Positions 1 through 9,601 of a stretch of 39,732 nucleotides of DNA are shown here, piece after piece. This stretch comes from Basidiobolus meristosporus CBS 931.73 (Eukaryota > Basidiobolomycota > Basidiobolomycetes > Basidiobolales > Basidiobolaceae), in NCBI GenBank assembly GCA_002104905.1, contig MCFE01000748.1:1-39732 (forward strand). Reading direction: 5' to 3'. Position numbers and translations under genes: made by a program. Within the stretch, counting starts at the first letter, position 1. Every line of letters begins with the position of its first letter. The notes below the pieces were generated by a model that was not told where the DNA came from, searched no databases, and was given only the letters and a program-made list of their open reading frames with translations.

Positions 1-12
1 TGGTGCAAGGGG

Positions 13-339
13 TCAGCGATAGGGAGGGGGCTCGGTGGGCTTCTTCCGTTTGGGGGAGGCGGGTTTCTCCTCCGGGGTGGGGCTGGTGGTTTCCGGTTCG
101 GTCGATCTCTTGCGTTTCTCGGTGGTCACGCTGGTGAGCTTGGGGACTTTCTCCTCTTGAGTGGGTTCCGGTGCAGCTTTGGTGGTGCTCGAGGTACGTT
201 TGAACATATCTTTGATATCCAGTTGTTTGGTGGTTGCCCCCCATGGTAGTGATGGTGGTGATGGGCCAAATTGGGTCAACACTGGTCCAGGATATCTGCG
301 CCTGGATGGGATGAAGGGTGAGGGATGATTTGTAAACAT
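13..339 (-). CDS. Short Pro/Lys/Thr-rich nuclear-type protein (host gene edge or small gene)
   Basis: A 108-residue reading frame from an ATG at 339 to a TGA at 13-15. It is the only stretch of the window with ordinary CpG frequency, so it is probably host DNA, not transposon. The N-terminus is Pro/Ser-rich. Around residues 38-47 there is QLDIKDMFKR, loosely like a PCNA-interacting box (Gln, aliphatic at +3, Phe at +7, but Met where an aromatic is usual). The C-terminal half is charged, with two basic clusters (KRKR near residue 77, PKRKK near residue 97) that could be nuclear localisation signals, set among Pro, Glu and Thr. No known domain is recognised. It may be one exon of a larger spliced gene; the start and the lack of introns are unproven. 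Confidence 0.4.
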   Translation of the reverse strand: MFTNHPSPFIPSRRRYPGPVLTQFGPSPPSLPWGATTKQLDIKDMFKRTSSTTKAAPEPTQEEKVPKLTSVTTEKRKRSTEPETTSPTPEEKPASPKRKKPTEPPPYR

Positions 340-1018
340 TCATTGTTGTGTACTACCATCCAATTTCTCATTGGGTTTCCCGAATCTGGATGGGATTGGC
401 AAATGCTTGGGATGGTTGATTTTATGCAATATCAACATTATTATCATCTCCCAATGGGACATGAATCATCTTTTCCCATTCCATACGGCCTGGATGAGCT
501 GAAATGGCCGGCGCCTCATCTGCTGTACGCACGATACAAAAGTGTCCCATCTCCCAGTTTCTGGCTACCATCATTCTTCAGAATGGTCGGGTGGGCTTGG
601 ATACTTTTGCCAAAGGCCCATGGAGTGCACACAGCCATTGGATTAGAGGCTAATGATTTATCTATGGACAACAGCAATGCTGAGAATCATCAAACTCCTA
701 AAACCATCAAATGGCTCAAGTTGGTTCAAATTTCCTGTGATATGATACATTGTGGCCTCAGTCCCCTTAGAGCATATATACAGTCATTCCTACTAAGTTC
801 CATCAGAAGTAGCAGTACTTCACTTCAACCCATTTGAGCAATCAGTGCACATTACTACATCATGTAGTTCAAATCAATCTGCAGCAGCCTAATTTTCTAG
901 GAAGTGTTGTTAAAGGTTGAGGTTATTTAGTTGAGTTCAAATATTTGGTAGTCCCTGGAACTGGGTCTATCTATTTCAATGGTTTCCAGGACTTCACACA
1001 CTTTGGAATAGTAGCTAT
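340..1018. other. Unassigned DNA between host-like ORF and first transposon end
   Basis: 679 bases with no recognised gene or repeat end. A plus-strand frame of 170 codons (325-837) is open but shows no domain and overlaps the start of the minus-strand ORF, so I do not call it a gene. A TATA-like run (catatatac, ~774-782) could serve either strand. This stretch may be the 5' flank of the minus-strand ORF. Confidence 0.4.
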
Positions 1019-1100
1019 CCCTATGAAAAATAGTGATGATCCCATCAAAACACTGTCACAAATTTGAAGTCCCATGATTAAGAGGTATTGATGTTGCTTA
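1019..1100 (+). mobile_element. CACTA-type element, left terminus only (CACTA-0)
   Basis: Begins with CCCTATGAAAAAT, identical to the terminus of the CACTA copy at 28239. The next ~60 bases also align to the left-end sequence of the copies at 7395 and 28239 (shared words such as cccatcaaaa and aagaggta). It is cut at 1100 by the LTR of copia-1, and its continuation is not seen in the window. The flanking base-pair duplication cannot be tested because the other end is missing. Confidence 0.75.
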
Positions 1101-1432
1101 TGTTGTAAAAGCTTGTAATTCCACCTAATTATTCAGCTAACTTAGTCACTTAGATCATTACCTTCAAATCCTAGGGAATACTGATCAAATTCCTTGTTGG
1201 GATTTACTTGAAATATTTACCCAGAACATGAAAATTTGGTAAGTTGTCCAAACAGCCCCAGACCTTGCACACATGCTCTTGGGATCTTCCTTAACCTATT
1301 CTATGTGTTTGTAATGCCAAGACCACTTAGAAGTATAAATACTACTTTTACATTCAATAAATCATTAAGTGAAAACCACATAATCTACTTGTTCTCCCAG
1401 TCACTTCCAATATCTCCAAGACTCTTACAACA
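1101..1432 (+). repeat. 5' LTR of copia-1 (332 bp)
   Basis: Starts TGTTGTAAAA and ends TCTTACAACA, the short inverted TG...CA ends of an LTR. Related LTRs are at 3306-3653, 13003-13350 and 13866-15576. It carries a TATA-like box (agtataaata, ~1331-1340) and an AATAAA-type signal near 1366, the expected promoter and polyadenylation layout. The five bases before it are gctta. Confidence 0.85.
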
Positions 1433-1445
1433 GGTTATGAGCCCC
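1433..1445 (+). other. Primer-binding site of copia-1, half initiator tRNA-Met type
   Basis: GGTTATGAGCCCC abuts the LTR directly. It is complementary to the anticodon stem-loop of initiator tRNA-Met (the ATG pairs with the CAU anticodon), not to a tRNA 3' end. The same motif, in reverse, sits next to the LTRs at 13003, 38981 and, decayed, 23624; a mutated form is at 15577. Confidence 0.75.
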
Positions 1446-3305
1446 AAGCTTTCACTCTCTGCAATATCTAACACTGCTATTACTGGAACTTTTCCCTCTG
1501 CTGAAAAGTTGCATGGATCTAACTACCAAGTGTGGAAGGTAACAACTAAGATGCTGCTACAGGAAAGAGGCCTTTGGGATATTGTCATGGGAGAATAATG
1601 CCCTTCTAAAAACATGGGAGAGGAAGCCTTAAAGTACCAGAAGAAAGAACAAAGTGCCTTTAACTGCATTTGCCTTAATGTTAAGGACAAATTGCTAATT
1701 CAATGCTCAAGAGCAAAAACAGCAAAGAATGCCTGGAAGGCATTAGAAGACACCCACCAGTCATGCTCAGCTGCTAAGTAAATATATCTGAAACAAAAAA
1801 TTTTTTACTGCAAAGATGCAGTCAGGAGGAAAAATGAAAATCTAATCAATAGAATTGCCCTGCTTGTGAATGAGATGGAATCTGTGGGCATACCAACTAC
1901 TGAGGAGGATGTGATAGTAACCATCCTGAGTAGCCTGACAGACAAGTTTCAGGGCCTTGAATGAGCCCTAAAGTCCAGAACTGAAGATTTGACCTTGAAT
2001 TATGTATATGGAAGGCTCCAGGATGAAGAATTAAGAAAGTCAAGTGCCAATCAGAAGGAAGAAGAAAATGCTTCAATAAGCAATGATAACCAACACAGAA
2101 GATACCAAAGACCTTTTAAAGGCAATACCAACCTGTTTTGCAACTACTGCAAAAGGAAAGGACACACATCAGACGGGTGTATCAAAAAGAGAGATAATCA
2201 GCAAAAGGAACCTGAATATGGAAATGCTACAACAACCAAAGATAGGCTATTCATATCTGCACTAAATGTGACCACAAACAAGGATTCTCAGATGTGGTAT
2301 ACTGACTCTGGAGCATCTCAACACTGTACACACCAAAAAGAACTTTTCACCCAATTTCAAGAAATTTCAATCAAGAAGGTTTTCATTGGTGACAATAGAA
2401 CACTTGATACATTGGGAGAAGGAACTATCCAAGTAAACCTAAGAAGCAGTGATGGAAGCCATACACTGAACTTTAAAGAAGTACTCTATGTACCAGAAAG
2501 AGCCAAGTACCTACTATCTGTAAGCAAGGCCACTGCAGAAGGACTCAGTTTCAGCTTTGACAATTCTGGATGCTGGATCACTGATCTAAATTGTGCCCAT
2601 ATTGCTTTGGGTATCAGATATCAGAATCTATACAAGCTGACTTATATTCCATCATATCTGGAAGACAAGATGAGTAACTCAAATGAAGAAACACTAATGT
2701 GTTGGCACACGAGATTTGGACACATCAATATTGATTATTTGCGCAAAATGATCAGAGATCAGCTAATTTCCAGAGAAAAATTGATCCCTCAGCTAATTTG
2801 AAGCACTGTGAAGCCTGTATATATGGGAAACAAGCCAAAAAACTGTTCAGGAACTCTGGGTTAATCAAAACTAAGAAAAAATTAGATCTAATTAACTCAG
2901 ATTTGTGTGGCCCTATGCAAAATTTATCCTGAGGCAAGATGAAGTATATAATTACTTTTATTAATGATCATACAAGATACATGTGGATCAATGTCATGGA
3001 GAGAAAAGAAGAAGCTCAGTCTAAGTTCAGGGAGTTTAAAGCCATGGTGGAGAGAGAAACTGGTGAAAAAATCAAGAAAATACACTCTGACAATGGTGGA
3101 GAATATACCTCAAAACTCTTTATCTGCTTCTGCTAAACTCATGTGATAAAGCAAGAGACTACTATACCATATTCACCAGAGCAAAATGAAGTAGCAGAAT
3201 GCGCTTACAGATCAAGAATTGATATAGCAAGATCTATGATCCATGATCATAAATTATCATATGATTTTGGGCAGAATCATTTGCCACAGCTGAATACCTT
3301 TAAAA
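1437..3305 (+). pseudogene. Copia-1 gag-protease-integrase, first part (broken)
   Basis: Gag homologous to copia-E and copia-F (Gag polyprotein of the UBN2 type), starting in a frame whose expected ATG at 1464 has become ATA. A stop follows near residue 53 of the frame open from the binding site (TAA at ~1596). A CCHC zinc knuckle CNYCKRKGHTSDGC lies at ~2149-2190. The protease retains DSGAS (~2305-2320). The GAG-pre-integrase motif WHTRFGH (~2704) is followed by a stop at ~2799. The integrase core keeps the HSDNGGEY-like block (~3087-3110) but has frame breaks around it. It ends in integrase at 3305 where copia-E is inserted; the next residues are at 13351. Confidence 0.85.
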
Positions 3306-3653
3306 TGTTGTAAGAGTCTTGGAGATGTTGGAAATGATTGGGAGAACAAGTAGATTATGTGGTTTTCACTGAATGATTTATCAAATGTAAGAGTAGTATT
3401 TATACTTTTCCATGGTCTTGACATAACAAACATGTAGAATAGGGTAAGAAAAGTCCCAAGAACATATGTGCAAAGTTTGGGGCTGTTTGCACAACTTTGA
3501 GAATTTTCATGTTCTGGGTAACTGGTTTTTGGTGAAAATATTCTAAGTAGATCCCAACATGGAATTTGGTCAGTATTCTCTAGGATCAGAAGGTAATGAT
3601 CTAAGTGACTAAGTTAGGTGAGTATTTAGGTGGAATTGCAAATTTTTACAACA
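3306..3653 (-). repeat. 3' LTR of copia-E (348 bp)
   Basis: Plus-strand reading starts TGTTGTAAGAG and ends TTTTTACAACA. The adjacent sequence cactcccaatc reads GATTGGGAGTG on the coding strand, a short polypurine tract. It pairs with the LTR at 13003-13350. Confidence 0.9.
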
Positions 3654-3659
3654 CTCCCA

Positions 3660-6600
3660 ATCAGCTAAATTTCATACTGACTGGTCCTAATTATGACCTA
3701 AGATATTCAAACTTGTCTCTAGCTAATGGTTTGGTAAATATGTCTGCAATCATTTCATTTAAAGAACTGTAAACTAAGCTAACTAGGTTATTTTCTATAG
3801 CTTCATTTATGATATGATGTCCAATATCTATGTGCTTAGTTCTAGCATGAAGAGTTGGATTTCTACCTAATTGTATACATCCTTGATTATCTTGAAATAA
3901 AGTAATAGATATGTTTGACATAGGCCTCAATTTGTAAAAGCTTTCTTTGTCACATTTCTTTTTTTTGTAGCTTCACAGGCTGCCATACACTCTGCCTTTG
4001 TGGTAGAAAGTGCTTTGGTTGGTTGCTTTCTTTAATTCCATGAAATTGATCCTTTACAGTTGAGAAAGGTGTATATGGTGGTGAATCTACTGTCTTCCAA
4101 ATTTTGTCCCCAATCAGCATCAGAGTATCCCAGATAATCCTGTTTTGAATCCCAATAAGAGTATCTTAAGTGGATTTTTAGATACCTAAAGGGAACTCCT
4201 GATATCTGCTTAACTGCTGCAATATGATCAGATCCTTATTTATGATTATGTTGGCTGACAACTCCCACTAAATTTGAGATGTCTGGATGTGCTCCAAGTA
4301 TGATATACAACAGACAGCTGACCATAGATTGATAAGCAAAGTCAGGGCTTTCAGATGGCACCAAGCTCTCTTGATATGGTGGAGTTTTGACCAAGTTAAA
4401 GGTTGTCTCCATTTGGGTAGCTGCTAGTTTACAGTCTTCCATTTGATACTTGCTTAGTATATCTTGTATATACTTGGATTGGCTCAGGGTGATAGTCTGG
4501 GTACTTCTGTCTGTGAAGAACCTAATCCCAAAGTAGTGACTGAGCTCTCCTAGATTGGACATCTTGAACTCCTAAGATAGGCTGGATTTAGTCTCTTCCA
4601 ATGTTGCTAGGTTATTGGCAGATATAATAAGTTCATCCACATATAGAGCTAATAGAACTGGATTAGCTCTATTTGGCTTATAATATATACTATAGTCAGC
4701 ATTGCTCCTTTTGAAACTGAAAGATTCCGAAAAAGAATTTATCTTGCAATACCAGGCTCTTAGTGATTGTTTGAGACCATATAGAGACTTTTTGAGCTTG
4801 CAGATCAAGTAGGGGCTATTTTGGTCAACAAACCCATCAAGCTGGTCCTTATACATGTCCTCATCAAGTTCTCCATTAAAAAACTGCAGTTTTTATACCC
4901 ATTTGATGAATAAAAAGCTTTTATTTGGCTACAATAGCCATTATTAATCTGATGCAATTAAACTTGGCTATCAGTGCAGAGGTCTCAGTATAGTCAAGTC
5001 CTTTTGTTTGAGAGTATTCTTTGGCCACAAGTCTTTCATTGTATCTTTCAATTGTACCATCAGCCTTGTATTATGTCTTGAAGATCTATCTACATTCATT
5101 TAATTTTCGGTTGATTGGTAATTTGACTAAGTCCCAAGTTTAATTTCCTATCAGGGCCTGATATTCCTCAGTCATTGCAGTTCTCCAAAACTTTGTCTGG
5201 GGGTATTTAGGGCCTCTTTTACAGTCTGTGGCTCATCAATATGGACTGAATAGGCATAGGCTAAGTTAGTACCCTCATTGATATAGTAATTTGGGCTATT
5301 TCTTGTCCAATTGGATCTCTGGGCATTTAATTCTGGAATGATCACTTCTGGGATATTATTGGGCACTGCTTCAGGCTGAACAATGGTGGCAGAGTCCTCT
5401 GGAGTGATAAAAATCTCATTGTTTTGCTCTGATTCAATCCTGACAATTGGTGGACTTGAGATCAGATTTTTGTCATCATCTGATATCTTTTTTTGTGAAA
5501 ATTTTGAATTTTCATCAAACAACACATCCATGGACTTGATTAGCTTCTTTGCTTTGGTATTGTAGAGTCTGTATGCTTTACACTCATTGCAGTAGCCCAA
5601 AAATATGCATTTTACACTTTTTGGCTCAAATTTTGACTAACTTCTGGGCAGTATCTTGGCATATGCTGTACACCCAAATATTCTTAGATATTCTGCACTT
5701 AGTCTGTATCCATACCATGCTTCAAACAGAGTAGAATCACAAAGTATTCTGTTATAACTTCTATTTTTAAGGTATACAGCTGTTTCAACTGATTCCACCC
5801 AAAAATCATATGACAAATTCTGATCATGGATCATAGTTCTTGCCATGTCAATTTTTGATCTGTTTGAATGTTCTGCTACTCAGTTTTGCTGTGGTGAGTA
5901 TTATACAGTAGTCTCTTGCTTTGTCCCATGAATTTTGCAGAAGTGGATAAAGAGTTTTGAGGTATATTCTCCATCATTTTCAGAACATATTTTCCTGTTT
6001 TTTTCACCAGTTTCTCTCTCCACCATGGCTTTAAACACCCTGCACTTAGACAGAGCTTCCTCCTTTCTCTCCATGAAGTAGACCCACATGTATCTTGTTT
6101 GATCATTAATAAAGGTAACTAATTACTTCATCCTGCCTAAGGATAAATTTTGCATCAGTCCACACAGATCTTAGTGAATAAGATCTAATTTTTTCTTAGT
6201 TTTGATTAACCCAGAGCTCTTGACCAGTTTTCTGGCTTGTTTCCCATATATGCAGGCTTCAAAGTCCTCCAAATTAGCTGGGGTATCAATTTTTACTCCA
6301 GAAACTAGCTGATCTTTGATCATTTTGCACAAATAATCAATATTGATGTGTCCAAATCTCCTGTGCCAAAGCATTGGTGTTTCTTCATTTAAGTTACTTA
6401 TATTGGCTTCCAGATGTGATGGAATATAAGTCAGCTTGTATAGATTCTGATCTCTGATACCCAAAGTAATATGGGCACCATTTTGATCAGTGATCCTGCA
6501 TCTAGAACTGTCAAAGCTGGAACTGAGTCCTTCTGCTGTGGCCTTGCTTACAGATAGTAGGTTCTTTGCTATTTCTGGCACATAGAGTACATCTTTAAAG

Positions 6601-7394
6601 CTCAGTGTATGGCTTCCATCACTGCTTCTTAGGTTTACTTGGATAGCTCCTTCTCCTACTGCATCAAGTGTTCTATTTTCACCCATGAAAACCTTTTTAA
6701 TTGGAATTTCTTGGTATTGGGTAAAAAGTTCTTTTTGGTGTGTAAAGTGTTGAGATGCTCCAGGGTCAATGTACCACATCTGAGAATCCTTAATTGTGGT
6801 CATATTTAGTGCAGATATGAATAGTCTATCTTCAGTTGTTGCAGCATTTCCATATTCAGGCTTCTTCTGCTGACTGTCTCTCTTTTTGAAGCACTGGTCT
6901 GATGTGTGTTCTTTCCTTTTGCAGTAGTTACAAAGCAAGTTGCTATTGCTTTTAAAAGGTCTTGGGTGTCTTCTTTGCTGGTTATCATTACTTATTAAAG
7001 CATTTTCTTTTTCCTTTGAATTGGCAATTGATTTTTTTGATTCTTCTTCCAGGAGCCTTCCATTTATGTAATTTAAGGTCAAATCTTCAGTCCTGGACTC
7101 TAGGGCTGATTCAAGGCCCAGAAACATGTCTATCAGGCTACTTGGGATGGTTACTATCACATCCTCCTTAGTAGTTGGTAAGCCCACAGATTCCATCTCA
7201 TCTACCAGCTTTTTTCTGTTAATTAGATTTTTCATTTCTTCTCCTGGCAGCATCTTTGTAGTAAGACATTTTTGTCTCAGATACTATTCTTAGCAGCTAA
7301 AAATGACTGGTAGGTGTCTTCTAATGCCTTCCAGGCATTCTTTGCTGTTTTTGCTCTTGAGCATCCAATTAGCTGTTTGTCTTTAACATTAATT
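3660..7394 (-). pseudogene. Copia-E gag (3' part), protease, integrase, reverse transcriptase, RNase H (broken)
   Basis: Coding order, right to left: Gag C-terminus; CCHC knuckle CNYCKRKEHTSDQC (~6915); protease, whose catalytic Asp-Ser-Gly has become DPGAS (~6770); GAG-pre-integrase WHRRFGH (~6345); integrase core, where the second catalytic block reads SENDGEY instead of SDNGGEY (~5980); integrase C-terminal part with FGCTAYAK and FLGYC (~5680-5590); reverse transcriptase with YGLKQ (~4770) and YVDELIIS (~4640), where the usual YVDD is YVDE; and RNase H ending near 3691 with DIFTKPLAR. Many stops and frame breaks separate the pieces (7253-6171, 5846-5637, 5600-5172, 4856-4572, 4562-4236 and 3930-3691 remain open). 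Three catalytic motifs are altered, so it is dead. Confidence 0.9.
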
Positions 7395-7725
7395 CCCTAG
7401 GAAAAATTATTGATACAATCCCATCAAAAGGCCATCACAAAGTTAAAGTCCCGTAACTAAGAGGTACTGATCCCAGCAGGACACTGTGCAGACACTGTTG
7501 AAAAATAATTGCACCCCAGATTTCACAAAATACTTAGTCAAAATATTTCATCACAACAATGTACAAATGGCTTTTGATTGGTTCCCTGCCAATTTGCTCA
7601 CTTTCTGATCCCTGACACTCTATTACCTCATATGTTTGTATGCATTGATTAGCTATTGCCTCTTTTTCACACTCCTTACTTCCTGACTCAACCATTTCTC
7701 TTACTTTTCATGCATGCAAATTGAT

Positions 7726-9370
7726 TTATTTCCATTGAAACTTCAGTTGTACCTCAATTGCCAATTGTATTGACCTACACAAGTCCCTATACCCTACACT
7801 AACATTAAGCCCAACCCCACACTTGACAAGTAATTCCATTGAAATCCACCAATCAATAAGTATTTCTGCTGTAACACTCCGGTTCCACAACTTTGGTGGG
7901 AACCCAACAGCTTTATGCCACTGTTCATTCACTGGTTCCCACACATCCTGTTCTTCTGCTAGCATTGCAAGGTCTAACTCCTCATCTGCCAGTCTTTGCA
8001 ATAAATCCTGGCAATATTCCAGTGCATTTTCTTGAGCACTGCTCTTGAAGAAGTGCTGCAACCTCTTGGTGTTCATATTAATGTTCCAAAATTCCACTGA
8101 AGGCATTGTGATAGTGTTTCAAGTGCTTGATGTAGTAGCCTTGTCTGTCAGTGGGATCTCCACTCTGACAACAATGGAAAATGAGGAGGCTGTGGTAAAC
8201 AAATTGCCTTTTTCTGCAAACTCATCTACCTTGCTGGAGTGTGGCTCAACTGGCTGCACTTCCAACTCTTGTGAAAACAGCTGTTTTCTTGTTAGTAATT
8301 CTTGTTGGCTATGATGAGACTCAATCTGTTACAGGCTTGCAGCGTTAATTGACAACAACTGCAGCTCTTTTGCATGCCTCCCTGTCTCAAGCTTGATTAG
8401 ACATTTTTCCCTTTACCTTTTCCTTTATCACTGTCTGGTCTTTCACTGCTACTTTGTCTGAGTGCTTCTTGAGTGGTACTATGCTTTTTGCTTGATAAAT
8501 GTTGTGCTGGTGCATCCATGTCTGCCTGCTTGTCCCTAAATGGCACTCTTCCAGCTACCTGATGTCTCTTTGACACTTGTTTAGAGCTTTTGGCCCTGCT
8601 TATAACAGGCTCTTGAGAAAGCCACTGGCTTTTAGCCATGGCACCCTTGTTCTTCTGCATTTGGTAGTTTCTGCTATTCTTAAGATACTTTCTTAGCATA
8701 CCAATGCTGGCACTAAATCTGTTTGCCCATTTGAATCCCCAATAATGCTCATGGAACAGGTCATGTGCATTCTGCTTGGCCTTGAGTTCCTGATAGTCAC
8801 ATGGTATGCCAGCCTTTAGGTGATGGCATGCTAGACTTCTGATGGCCTCTTGAATATTTGCCCACTCTTCATTATTGCACTCAACAGCTTCACAGATCTT
8901 CAATGTTATCTGATTCTTAGGCTTTGGTAGAAACACCACATTGTCTCCCTCCAATGTTGTGATGGGTTTTTCTGTGGGCATTATCTTTGGGCACTGTCAT
9001 TGTGCTTCAAAGACTGTACAGTGTTCCTCTGCTGTTACATTAGAAAATGGCTCAATTCTTGGCTGTGACTTTGAGCTACTTGAGTTTCTTCTTTGCACCA
9101 AAGATACTGCCTTCTTGACCTGGGATATTGTTTGCTCTACATGTATTATCCACTCATCCTGCTTCTGGACTATTTCATGATTACTCTGGGCCATTGCATC
9201 TATCCTATCAGCCACTGCACCTAATTACTACATTAATACTTTGGTATGAGTTAACAACATACTTGCCAATATGGGTGGTGGTGATGTTATGATGGCCACT
9301 TGCTGGTCTTCAACTGAGGGTACTGTGTTTGCTACATTCTCATCTGCCTGAACATAATGGTCAGCTTGTG
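7726..9370 (-). pseudogene. CACTA-A accessory gene, unknown function (5' end deleted, stops)
   Basis: Divergent from the transposase. In order: an N-terminal stretch around ADRIDAMAQSNHEIVQKQDE (~9215-9150) that looks helical or coiled-coil; a conserved domain (~8960-8680) with FLPKPKNQITLKICEAVE and KNSRNYQ near its ends; one copy of a ~68-residue basic, Ser/Gln/Lys-rich unit (~8640-8420) ending SDKGKGKGKN; a stop at 8397; then a C-terminal block (8106-7726) with ENALEYCQDLLQRLADE and EPVNEQWHKAVGF. I recognise no known family. The same parts in the same order occur in the copies at 28239 and 24138-39439, so this is a real element gene, not chance. The N-terminus and promoter side are shortened by ~220 bases relative to copy B. 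The basic tail suggests DNA or RNA binding (inference). Confidence 0.65.
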
Positions 9371-9399
9371 GCTCAGCAGGGGTTCTCAATTGCCTACCT

Positions 9400-9601
9400 G
9401 ACAGAGAGAAATAGTGTTACCTATATGTGTGTATGTGGTGCCACAACTTTATTAAAAATACTTACTATGGCAGGTCATCATTGAATCTTACATTCATGTA
9501 GCTGAAATGTCTCAAATACAAGGCTGTCTTAAGTTCACATGAGTATTGACCAAAAAGTGATATAATAGCATTAAGTTGCTGAAGGTCAAACTGTTTGTCC
9601 C
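9400..9601. promoter_or_regulatory. Divergent spacer between the two CACTA-A genes (shortened)
   Basis: Aligns with the 30122-30360 spacer of copy B and the ~27404-27674 spacer of copy C (shared words include tatatgtgtgtat, ggtgccacaacttta and aagtgatataatagcatta). In copy A the half nearest the accessory gene is missing. It is probably a bidirectional promoter; that is inference from position and conservation. Confidence 0.5.

Noticed and set aside
325-837. 170-codon plus-strand open frame as a gene
   Set aside because: No recognisable domain, no repeat partner, and it overlaps the better supported minus-strand frame.
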